In this document: in pieces, positions 7,035-14,297 of the stretch
Position numbering within the stretch: the first letter of the stretch is position 1
How the letters are laid out: each line of letters begins with the position of its first letter
Assembly (NCBI GenBank): GCA_023418705.1
Contig: JAEZYZ010000376.1
Location: 1-20,146, forward strand
DNA from: Pseudomonadota bacterium
GTDB taxonomy: Bacteria; Myxococcota_A; Polyangia; Polyangiales; Polyangiaceae
Direction: 5' to 3'
DNA length: 20,146 nt
Position numbers and translations under genes: made by a program
The notes under the pieces: generated by a model
Told to the model about the DNA's origin: nothing
The model's input: the letters and a program-made list of their open reading frames with translations, nothing else
Databases searched by the model: none

Positions 7035-8219
7035 TCAGCGCCAGCCCCGAACCAACGCCCGTCCGGCGGCGACCGCACACAGGATCAAAAAAGGCGCGAT
7101 GGCGACGAAGCTCGCCGCGCTCGGGCGGAAGGGCAGGAGCTGGCCCAGCAGGCCGGCGGCGGGCCCGAGGAAAAACCCGACCCCAATCAACGATTCGTGC
7201 GCCCCGCCGGCGCCCACCGCGGCATTGCCGAGCACCATCGCGTAGTAGATGGCGGCGTAGAAGCTGAGCGCCGACGCCACCCCGAAGAGCACCTCGCCGG
7301 CGAGCACGCCGGCGGCGTGCGGGCTCACGAGCAGCAGCCACGCGCCGACGCCCACGCCGAGCAACGCGGCGACCAGTGGCCAGGGACGGCCGCGCCAGCC
7401 GGCGAAGTAACCGAGGATCGCGAAGGTCGCGACCCGCACCCAGTCGAGCAACGACGCCGCTACCGTCGCCAGCCGGAGCTCGAAGCCGACGCTCTCGAAG
7501 ATCCCCGGCATCAGGGGAGCCACCAGGAACATCAGCGAATAACTGCCCAGCATGGTGAACCGGGCGCAGATCAGCAGCGCCGCGTCGCGCCGGACGTGAA
7601 CCCCCGTGCTCAACGGTTCACCCGGCGACGCGTGGGCGGGCGCTGGCGGCAACCCCGACACCAGCAGCAACCCGGGCAGCGTGAGCGCACCTGCCACCGC
7701 GTACAAAAGGGCTGGCCAGCCGCTTTCGATGAGCGGACCGGACGCCGCCATCGCCAGCGGCACGGCCAGCGCCCAGCTCACGTTGAAGCGGCCGAGCACC
7801 CGCAGCACCTGCTCCGGCGAGCTGCCCGCGGCGACATAGCTCTCGACGATGGGCCACTGCATGCCGCGCACGAAGCCGATCGCGGGGAACATCGCCCAGA
7901 GCAGGGGCACCTGTTCGGGAAGCGCCGCGAGCGCGCCGTGCGCGATGAGCAGGCACCCCATCAGCGAGATCAGGAGCCGGCGCTCCCCGACCCGGTCGCT
8001 GGCGGCATGGCTGCACGCGGCGCCCGCCGCGTAGGCGGCGCCAAACGCGAGCGCCAGCCAGAGATTTCGAGCTTGCGAGAACTGCAGCACCTCGTGGGTG
8101 AAGAAATAGGCGCCGCGCTCGAGCAAAATGGTCCCGGCGCTCTCGCTGAAGGTCAGCAGCAACAAGCGGGGCGCGGCGACGACATCCTTCGGCACAGAGC
8201 GTGTGGTAGCCGTACCCAC
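7035..8219 (-). CDS. Major facilitator superfamily transporter
   Basis: A hydrophobic protein of about 386-394 residues with roughly 12 membrane segments. Examples are NLWLALAFGAAYAAGA, LLISLMGCLLIAHGALAAL, LLWAMFPAIGFVRG, FAILGYFAG, LVAALLGVGVGAWLLLV and FLILCAVAAGRALV. A basic-acidic loop typical of MFS proteins (SDRVGERR) follows the second segment. A central hydrophilic loop (PPAPAHASPGEPLSTGVHVRRD) separates the two halves. The substrate cannot be told. The frame stays open to 8609, but that part is antisense to the signal peptide and Gly/Ser linker of the next gene and is not real. GTG 8219 or GTG 8195 are the credible starts; neither has a strong ribosome site. The gene is divergent from the CBM3 lipoprotein gene. 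Confidence 0.8.
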   Translation of the reverse strand: MGTATTRSVPKDVVAAPRLLLLTFSESAGTILLERGAYFFTHEVLQFSQARNLWLALAFGAAYAAGAACSHAASDRVGERRLLISLMGCLLIAHGALAALPEQVPLLWAMFPAIGFVRGMQWPIVESYVAAGSSPEQVLRVLGRFNVSWALAVPLAMAASGPLIESGWPALLYAVAGALTLPGLLLVSGLPPAPAHASPGEPLSTGVHVRRDAALLICARFTMLGSYSLMFLVAPLMPGIFESVGFELRLATVAASLLDWVRVATFAILGYFAGWRGRPWPLVAALLGVGVGAWLLLVSPHAAGVLAGEVLFGVASALSFYAAIYYAMVLGNAAVGAGGAHESLIGVGFFLGPAAGLLGQLLPFRPSAASFVAIAPFLILCAVAAGRALVRGWR

Positions 8220-8379
8220 GAGCGGCGCAAAGCACCTCGTCGGGCCTGCCGCGGCGCCATGGCGCGGCGTTTGTGTGACGACGTCCGCCCCGGAGAGCGG
8301 CTCGAAGGGTGGGTGGCGTCCGGGTGACCGCGCTGCGAAAAAACCGCGGGGTGCGCCGGCTTCGGTTAGACTTACAGGT

Positions 8380-11300
8380 ATGCTCTTGCGCCGCTTTGTC
8401 CTGCTCACGCTGGCGTCCGGAGCCGCCCTGCTGGCGGTCAACTGCGGCGTCCCAGAATACGTCGATCCCCCGGACGCGGGGATCGGCGGCAGCGGGGGGA
8501 GCGCCGCCAGCGGTGGCAGCTCTGGCGACGGTGGCAGCGGCGGCAGCTCCGGTGACGGCGGCAGCTCCGGCGACGGCGGCAGCGGCGGCACCGGCGCCAG
8601 CGGTGGCACCGGCGCCAGCGGTGGCAGCGGCGGATCGGCCGGAGCGCTGCCCGCTTGTGAAAACGGGACTCAGGACCCAGGGGAAACGGACCAAGACTGC
8701 GGCGGCCCCGACTGTAACCCTTGTGGGTTGGGTGACCGCTGTGAGGTCGACGCCGACTGTGTGAACGACTCCTGCGTCAACGAGCGGTGTCAGAGCGCCA
8801 CCTGCATCAACGGTGTGCAAGACGAGGACGAGGTCGCTCCCGATTGTGGCGGCAGCTGCGGACTGTGTCCGGAGAACTCGCCTTGCGGGGAGGACGCGCA
8901 CTGCGAGAGCGGCAGCTGCGAAGGCATGGTGTGCGTCCCGGCCACCTGCAACGACGGCAAGCAGAACCAGGGCGAAGGGGCGGTTGATTGCGGGGATCCC
9001 GCCGGCAACTGCGCGCGCTGTGCCGCTGGCACCGAGTGCAGCGACGACGCCCAGTGCGACAGCGGACTGTGTGACGACGGCGCCTGCAGCGAGGCCTCTT
9101 GCGAGGACACGATCCAAAACCAGGACGAGACGGACGTCGACTGCGGTGGATCGTGCGGCCCGTGCGCAGACGACCTCCGGTGCGCGCAGCCGCTCGACTG
9201 CATCAGCAAGAACTGCAGCACGAACATGCGCTGCGTGGCGGCCGACTGCCAAGACGACATCCTGAATGGAGACGAAACGGACGTCGACTGCGGCGGCACC
9301 TGCCCGCTCAAGTGCGACGTGATGGAAAAATGCCGGGTGAACGCCGACTGCGTCGAAGGGGTGTGCATCCAGGGCGTCGACGGGCTCGCCTGCCAGAGCG
9401 CGGCTTGTGGGGACGAGGTCGAGAACGGGATGGAGACGGACGTCGACTGCGGCGGTCCGGAGTGTTCGCCGTGCGCGGTCGAGCAGGGCTGCGCGGAGGC
9501 ACGGGACTGCCAGAGCGGGGTCTGCACGGGCAACGTCTGCCAGCCACCGAGCTGCAACGACGGCGTCAAGAACGGCACCGAGGCCGCCGTGGACTGCGGC
9601 GGCGGCTGCCCCACTTTGTGTGACGACGGCGAGACCTGCACCAACAAGACCGACTGCGAGAGCGGCGTCTGCGGCAGCGGTCTGTGCCAACCGCCGAGCT
9701 GCGGCGACGGCGTGAAGAACGGAACCGAGTCGGGCGTCGACTGCGGGCGCGCCTGCGCGTCGGAGAGCCCGCCCCAGCGCTGCCCCTCTGGCGGCGGGTG
9801 CGCCGTCGGCGCCGACTGCGAGAGCGGCGTCTGCGACGCGGGCAGCTGCAAGGCCCCCACCTGCTCCGACCAGGTCAAGAACGGCGCGGAGACGGACATC
9901 GACTGCGGCGGCGCGACCTGCGCCAAGTGCGACACCGGCCGCAGCTGCCTGGCGGAGGGGGACTGCGCGAGCCAGGTCTGCAGCGGGTCCCCCAAAGCCT
10001 GCCAGGCGCCCACCTGCAGCGACGGCAAGAAGAACGGCAACGAGACCGACGTCGACTGCGGCGGGTCCTGCCCCAGCAAATGCGGCAACACGCTGCTCTG
10101 CAACGGCGGCGGGGACTGCCAGAGCGGCGTCTGCTCGGGCTCACCCAGTCGCTGCCAGGCGCCGAGCTGCAGCGACGGCGTCAAGAACGGCAGCGAGACG
10201 GACATCGACTGCGGAGGCGCCGGCTGCTCGAAGTGCGGCGCCCAGAAGGCCTGCCTCGGCAACGCCGACTGCTCGACCGGCGTGTGCACCAACGGCTTCT
10301 GCCAGGCCGCGTCGTGCAACGACTCCACCCGCAACGGCGACGAGACCGACGTCGACTGCGGCGGCTCTTGTGCCGACTGCGTCAACGGCCGACTCTGCTC
10401 GGTCGCCGGCGACTGCCAGAGCGGTGTCTGCTCCGGCAATCCGCGGCGCTGCCAGGCGCCCACCTGCAGCGATGACGTCCGGAACGGCAGCGAGACCGAC
10501 GTCGATTGCGGCGGCAGCTGCTCCACCAAATGCGGGACGAACGGGCTGTGCGCTGGCTCCGCCGATTGTGCGAGCGGCGTCTGCAGCGGCGGCCGGTGCC
10601 AGGCGCCGAGCTGCAGCGACGGCGTCCGGAACGGCAGCGAGACGGCCGTGGACTGCGGCGGCAGCAGCTGCCCCAAATGCACCACCAGCGCCGCGTGCAG
10701 CGTGAACAGCGACTGCCAGAGCGGCGTCTGCAGCGGCTCGCCGAAGATCTGCCAGGCGCCGACCTGCAGCGACGGCGTGAAGAACCAAGGCGAAGGCGAC
10801 GTCGACTGCGGCGGGCCTTGCAGCGCTCAGCAGCCGTGCGATCTGGGCGAAACGTGCAACGCCCCCGCCGACTGCCGGACGGAGAACTGCGCCGCTGGCG
10901 GCACGTGCGAGCTACCGCCGTGTACCTATCGTGTTGCTTACCGGTCGCGGGACACGGCCAGCAGCGACGGCCGTATCAAGCCAAGCGTCACCATCCGCAA
11001 TACCGGCACCGTGCCTCTGGATCTGACCAAGCTCACGCTGCGGTACTGGTTCACCAACTCAACCGGCGGCAACGCCGGACAGCTGAACTTCGAGCCACTT
11101 ACGGCACCTTCTCCGCTCAGCGGCCCCTCGGACTACACCTGGGAGTTTGCCGGGACGAATCCGAATGGTCACCTGCTCATCACCTTCAATGCCGGCATCC
11201 TGGCAGCTGGTCAGAGCATGACCGCCCTTGATTTCGACATTCACAAGAGCGGCGGCGACAACCAGCTGCTCGAGACCGACGACTGGTCCTACCCCGACAG

Positions 11301-11412
11301 CGGCAGCGTGACCGACTGGCGAGACCCCTGGCAATACGTGACGCTCTACTTCAACGGCGTGCACGTCTGGGGCTGCGAGCCGAACACCAGCTGCGTGCCT
11401 GCCTGCCAATGA
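8380..11412 (+). CDS. Cys-rich repeat surface lipoprotein with C-terminal CBM3 cellulose-binding module
   Basis: A predicted 1010-residue surface protein. MLLRRFVLLTLASGAALLAV-NC22 is an export signal ending in a plausible, slightly atypical lipobox. A Gly/Ser/Asp linker spans 34-89. Fifteen repeats of about 50 residues (93-847) follow the pattern CxDGVKNGxETDVDCGGxC, CxxGxxC, DCxSGVCxxxxCQAP, with about eight cysteines each, implying a disulfide-stiffened rod. From 848 the sequence is a family 3 carbohydrate-binding module: YRVAYRSRDTASSDGRIKPS, IRNTGTVPLDLTKLTLRYWF, DWRDPWQYVTLYFNGVHVWG. CBM3 binds crystalline cellulose or chitin. No catalytic domain is present, so adhesion to plant fibre is the likely role. 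The start is ATG 8380, with aggt close upstream; longer readings at 8128 lack a signal peptide. It stands alone and divergent from the MFS gene. Confidence 0.9.
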   Translation: MLLRRFVLLTLASGAALLAVNCGVPEYVDPPDAGIGGSGGSAASGGSSGDGGSGGSSGDGGSSGDGGSGGTGASGGTGASGGSGGSAGALPACENGTQDPGETDQDCGGPDCNPCGLGDRCEVDADCVNDSCVNERCQSATCINGVQDEDEVAPDCGGSCGLCPENSPCGEDAHCESGSCEGMVCVPATCNDGKQNQGEGAVDCGDPAGNCARCAAGTECSDDAQCDSGLCDDGACSEASCEDTIQNQDETDVDCGGSCGPCADDLRCAQPLDCISKNCSTNMRCVAADCQDDILNGDETDVDCGGTCPLKCDVMEKCRVNADCVEGVCIQGVDGLACQSAACGDEVENGMETDVDCGGPECSPCAVEQGCAEARDCQSGVCTGNVCQPPSCNDGVKNGTEAAVDCGGGCPTLCDDGETCTNKTDCESGVCGSGLCQPPSCGDGVKNGTESGVDCGRACASESPPQRCPSGGGCAVGADCESGVCDAGSCKAPTCSDQVKNGAETDIDCGGATCAKCDTGRSCLAEGDCASQVCSGSPKACQAPTCSDGKKNGNETDVDCGGSCPSKCGNTLLCNGGGDCQSGVCSGSPSRCQAPSCSDGVKNGSETDIDCGGAGCSKCGAQKACLGNADCSTGVCTNGFCQAASCNDSTRNGDETDVDCGGSCADCVNGRLCSVAGDCQSGVCSGNPRRCQAPTCSDDVRNGSETDVDCGGSCSTKCGTNGLCAGSADCASGVCSGGRCQAPSCSDGVRNGSETAVDCGGSSCPKCTTSAACSVNSDCQSGVCSGSPKICQAPTCSDGVKNQGEGDVDCGGPCSAQQPCDLGETCNAPADCRTENCAAGGTCELPPCTYRVAYRSRDTASSDGRIKPSVTIRNTGTVPLDLTKLTLRYWFTNSTGGNAGQLNFEPLTAPSPLSGPSDYTWEFAGTNPNGHLLITFNAGILAAGQSMTALDFDIHKSGGDNQLLETDDWSYPDSGSVTDWRDPWQYVTLYFNGVHVWGCEPNTSCVPACQ
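8656..10920 (+). repeat. Fifteen in-frame ~150-bp coding repeats (Cys-rich units)
   Basis: Each unit begins at a Cys codon and carries the DVDCGG-type core. Units 1-6 are divergent and use both TGT and TGC codons for cysteine; units 8-14 are much more alike and use TGC almost throughout. This suggests the distal half was amplified more recently. The periodicity produces long open frames on both strands that are not genes. Confidence 0.93.
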
Positions 11413-11431
11413 CGTGCTGAGTCGCAACTCC

Positions 11432-11449
11432 GCGCCGAGCGCACTTTTT
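11432..11449 (+). terminator. Weak intrinsic-terminator-like hairpin after the CBM3 gene
   Basis: GCGC-CGA-GCGC followed within two bases by five Ts, 20 bp after the stop codon. The stem is only four pairs, so this is a weak candidate supported mainly by its position. Confidence 0.3.
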
Positions 11450-11484
11450 CACACGCAGGCGGTGACACGCTGCGCCATTCGAGA

Positions 11485-11524
11485 GACGTCGTCGGTCCCC
11501 CGTCCGCTCTTCCGCTCCTCCTAC
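11485..11524. repeat. Partial second copy of the right end of the nested inverted-repeat element
   Basis: gacgtcgtcggtccccc followed by tccgctcttccgctcctcct closely matches 11718-11758 (gacgacgtcggtccccc, then tccgctcgtccgatccttcct) in the same orientation. Only the right half is duplicated; no matching left half is seen. Confidence 0.6.
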
Positions 11525-11588
11525 GAAAACGAGCCTCGAAGCGAGCGAAGACACGGGAATCCGCCGCGACGAGCTCCGCTATTTTTGT

Positions 11589-11761
11589 TCACAGGAAGGG
11601 CGGGAGGACGGAAGAGTTTTTTGGGAGTTCGACAGTTGAGCCCGACGCGATCCTCGCGTCCGGTAGCCACGACGGTGGCGTGTCGCGCCGCCGAGATCGA
11701 AACTCCAGTTGGGGACCGACGACGTCGGTCCCCCCTTCCGCTCGTCCGATCCTTCCTGTGA
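11589..11761. other. Nested inverted-repeat element: candidate structured RNA or MITE-like remnant
   Basis: An outer stem pairs tcacaggaagg (11589-11599) with ccttcctgtga (11751-11761), 11 perfect pairs, and continues with cggaag (11609-11614) against cttccg (11735-11740). Inside, ggagttcga (11624-11632) pairs with tcgaaactcc (11697-11706) with one bulge. That helix encloses two hairpins: gacgcga-tcc-tcgcgtc (11644-11660) and gccac-gacg-gtggc (11666-11679). A fourth hairpin, 10 perfect pairs, is at 11711-11733. The stretch 11413-11920 otherwise holds no convincing gene. The strand is unknown, and no target duplication flanks the element. Confidence 0.55.
11711..11733. other. Perfect 10-bp inverted repeat with 3-base centre
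   Basis: ggggaccgac-gac-gtcggtcccc. It is part of the nested element but could also be a palindromic operator upstream of the lipoprotein gene at 11921. No T tract follows, so it is not a standard terminator. Confidence 0.6.
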
Positions 11762-11920
11762 CCAATCTCCAATTTAGACCCGTCGATGCACGACGCGAGC
11801 TCGCTGGTGAGGCCCTCTCCCCTGACTCGCACACCCGACCACGCCCGAGCGTGGGCGAAGCCATTCGACAAGCGCGTGAAGCTCGTTTACCGTCGAAAGG
11901 CAAGCCGGAAAGGAGCCTGC

Positions 11921-12568
11921 ATGCCGTGCGTGCGCCGACACTGGAGCCTTGGGGTAGCCGCTGCCGTGGTGATAGCTGGCTGTGAAGACCAGCCGCCGGC
12001 GGCGCCTCGCGACGACCCGAAACCGCCGGTACAGGCGAGCGCGCGCGCGCCCGCGAAACCCCGGGCGGCCGCGCCGAGGCCGGCGACGTCGGCGGCGGCC
12101 AATTGGCGCCCCCAGGACCGCGGGGAGCTGTTGCTCACCGCCGAGCGGCGAGCTCGCATCGAAGCCGCCTTGCCCCACGTCAAGGGCTTCCTCGACGCGC
12201 AGCAGCTCGAAGCGGAGCTGTTCGAGAAGAACCTGGCGCGCGGAAAGACCAAGGAAGCCGTCGCGGCCTTCGGCCGCTTGGCGGCCGACCAATGGGTGCT
12301 CTTCACCGGGCACCTCGCCAACCCGAAGCCCGAGGGGTTCGACATCGCCGTTCGCTACACGCCGCGGGACGCCAACGATCCGGTCGGGCTGACCAGCACC
12401 TGGTTCTTCGTTCACGTGGCCGACGTCGAGGGCTACGATCGGGCCGCGTACCGCACGGGCGATCTCGTGGCCGTGCTCGCTCGCTACGACGGCAAACAGC
12501 GCGCCGCCCCTGGCTACGACCTGGTCGCCCTCGACCACTGGAAGCGGACCCGGGACGATCCGCTGTGA
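11921..12568 (+). CDS. Predicted lipoprotein of unknown function
   Basis: A 215-residue protein. MPCVRRHWSLGVAAAVVIAGC is a lipoprotein signal with cysteine C21 in the lipobox IAGC. A Pro/Ala-rich linker follows (about 22-65). The remaining ~145 residues form a soluble domain beginning RGELLLTAERRARIEAALPHV and containing GFDIAVRYTPRDANDPVGLTSTWFFVHVADV. No family was recognised. ATG 11921 is chosen because it opens the signal peptide and has an aggag site at normal spacing; the same frame is open back to 11786, but that stretch looks non-coding. It converges with the kinase-like lipoprotein gene, 13 bp away. Envelope location is well supported; function is unknown. Confidence 0.82.
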   Translation: MPCVRRHWSLGVAAAVVIAGCEDQPPAAPRDDPKPPVQASARAPAKPRAAAPRPATSAAANWRPQDRGELLLTAERRARIEAALPHVKGFLDAQQLEAELFEKNLARGKTKEAVAAFGRLAADQWVLFTGHLANPKPEGFDIAVRYTPRDANDPVGLTSTWFFVHVADVEGYDRAAYRTGDLVAVLARYDGKQRAAPGYDLVALDHWKRTRDDPL

Positions 12569-12581
12569 GCGGCGCCTGCGC

Positions 12582-14297
12582 TCAGCCCGGGGGATCGAGA
12601 TCGTCCGGTCTTTCGAGCGCGACGATGTGGAACGCGGCGGCGCCGGTGGCGTACAGGTGGACCCGGCTTGGCGGCTGCCAGCCGTTCCCCTTCGAGGCGA
12701 GGACGTCCACGATGAGGTAGCGGGGCCGCTCGATCGAGGCGCCGGCGACGACCGGCAGCGCGACGCAGGCGCGCGCGCCGGTGAGCGGCCCCTCGACGGG
12801 CAGCTGAGTGGCTTGCAGGGGCTCGCCCCAGAACCCGCGCGCGCGGTAGGCGCGGGTGTCGGCGCGGACCGTCGCCGCATCGAGCGCGGCGTCCCTCAAG
12901 CACAAGCGCACCGTGTCGCCTTCTCGCGACAGCACGGGCGCGGTCAGCGGCGACAGCCCGAGCAAGTAGCGGGCGAGGATGCGGTCGCGGCGGCCGATCA
13001 AGATGCGCGAGAGCTCCTGCTCCAGCAGCGGATCCCGCAAGTCCGTGGTCGCGATCAGCGCCCGCAGGTGCGCGTCCGTGAAGCGAGAGAGGATGCGCGC
13101 CATCCAGGCCGCGTCCCGCTCGCGCATGCGGCTGAAGGCGGGGTTCGGGTAGCCTGGCTTCCAGGACGCCGGCTCGAAGCTCTTCACGTCGAAATAGGCG
13201 AACACGGGCCCCGACGGGCCGAACGAGGCCCGATCCCAGGGGCGTTCGAGCAGGCCGAGCGTCACCCAATCCTCGAGCACGTCCCCGACGTCCAAATAGT
13301 AAGCGTGACCGATCCGGCGCCCGAGCTCGGGCGGCGTCCACAGGCTGCCCAGGCTGTCGCCGAAGTCGAGCACGTTGTGCCGCACGTACCCCTTGCCGGG
13401 AGCGGTCTCGATGAAGGTCGACAGGGTGTTCTGCTCGCGGGAGTCGAAGTGGTGGATCCAGGCGGCCAGCACGCGCATGCCGCGCAAATCTCGGCGATCC
13501 TCGTGGGGGATCACGTCGTTGGGATCGTCGTCGCGGCGCCCCTCGTACGTCCACGGCCCGAGCGGTTTGCCCTCCAAGAAGAGGCTGGAGCTGGCGCGGT
13601 AGCGGCCGTCGCGCAGCTGAATGGCCTTGCTGAAGACCTCATCGAGGTCTGCGGTCGTGAGGGGACGCTCGCGGCCCCGGTCGTCCTCGACGGTCGCGTC
13701 CGGTGCGACGCGCAGGATGTCCCGCTCGAAGTACACGACCCGGTTGCACGGGGTGTGATAGCCCGCGGCCCAATACACGCGCGTGCCCAGCACGTCCGCG
13801 GCCGTAGGCCGCGGCCCCTGATCGACGCCGTCGAATTTGATGAGGTAGCGCCGATCGTCGGGGCCCTCGATCACGAAACCCGGGTTGAAGCCATCGGGCT
13901 TGGCGTCTTTGACGGTCCACGGGCGGTTGGGATCGAGCGGCGGGGTCGTGCAAGGTCCCCGCGCCAGCCGCTCGGGGCTCACGGCGAACATGCCGATGCG
14001 GTTTTGAAACCAGCTCGAGTCCGGCACTTCGTCGAGCGCGTTGACGTTGGCGGCCTCGCCCGCGGGATCCACCGCGAAGAACCGCGCGATCGGGCGGAAG
14101 AGGGTCTGGTTGGCGGCGTCCCACCCGAACGGCGAATAGTACTCGGCTGGTTTGTCGGAGAACGGGTGCTGGTCCGGGTCCACCCAGAGCGGCGCGGCGC
14201 GCGGGTACCGTCGCACGCCGCCCGAGCACGCCACGAGCAGCGCCGCGGCGACGGCGCAACCAAACCCCAGCCGCCGACCGCAACCCTCAAAAGCCAC
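12582..14297 (-). CDS. Lipoprotein with protein-kinase-like signatures
   Basis: A 571-residue predicted lipoprotein; the signal peptide ends in LLVAC (C24). The body carries motifs in kinase order: a strand with lysine RRYLIKFDG (K154); HHFDSREQN (282-290), where D285 and N290 are spaced exactly as in the catalytic HRDxxxxN loop; and a DFG triplet (311-313) in VLDFGDSLGS. Other conserved-looking blocks are LGTRVYWAAGYHTPCNRVVYF and RRDLRGMRVLAAWIHHFD. This resembles atypical kinases of the HipA/Fam20 kind more than ordinary Ser/Thr kinases. Activity outside the cytosol would need a nucleotide source, so it may be a pseudokinase. GTG 14297 overlaps the end of the upstream barrel gene by 11 bp, with ggag six bases upstream, so the two are coupled. 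Confidence 0.75.
   Translation of the reverse strand: MAFEGCGRRLGFGCAVAAALLVACSGGVRRYPRAAPLWVDPDQHPFSDKPAEYYSPFGWDAANQTLFRPIARFFAVDPAGEAANVNALDEVPDSSWFQNRIGMFAVSPERLARGPCTTPPLDPNRPWTVKDAKPDGFNPGFVIEGPDDRRYLIKFDGVDQGPRPTAADVLGTRVYWAAGYHTPCNRVVYFERDILRVAPDATVEDDRGRERPLTTADLDEVFSKAIQLRDGRYRASSSLFLEGKPLGPWTYEGRRDDDPNDVIPHEDRRDLRGMRVLAAWIHHFDSREQNTLSTFIETAPGKGYVRHNVLDFGDSLGSLWTPPELGRRIGHAYYLDVGDVLEDWVTLGLLERPWDRASFGPSGPVFAYFDVKSFEPASWKPGYPNPAFSRMRERDAAWMARILSRFTDAHLRALIATTDLRDPLLEQELSRILIGRRDRILARYLLGLSPLTAPVLSREGDTVRLCLRDAALDAATVRADTRAYRARGFWGEPLQATQLPVEGPLTGARACVALPVVAGASIERPRYLIVDVLASKGNGWQPPSRVHLYATGAAAFHIVALERPDDLDPPG

Noticed and set aside
8220..8609. N-terminal extension of the MFS transporter
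   Set aside because: The extension is Pro/Leu-rich antisense of the neighbouring Gly/Ser linker and signal-peptide region; a GTG near the first membrane helix is more likely.
7618..9690. 690-codon open frame on the minus strand
   Set aside because: It is antisense to the CBM3 lipoprotein and out of phase with the MFS gene. It is Ala/Val/Arg-rich with no domain, a by-product of GC-rich periodic DNA.
8790..10685. 631-codon open frame on the minus strand across the Cys-rich repeats
   Set aside because: A repetitive PPQSTSVSLPF translation arises from the antisense of the DVDCGG coding repeat; the plus strand has the signal peptide and CBM3.
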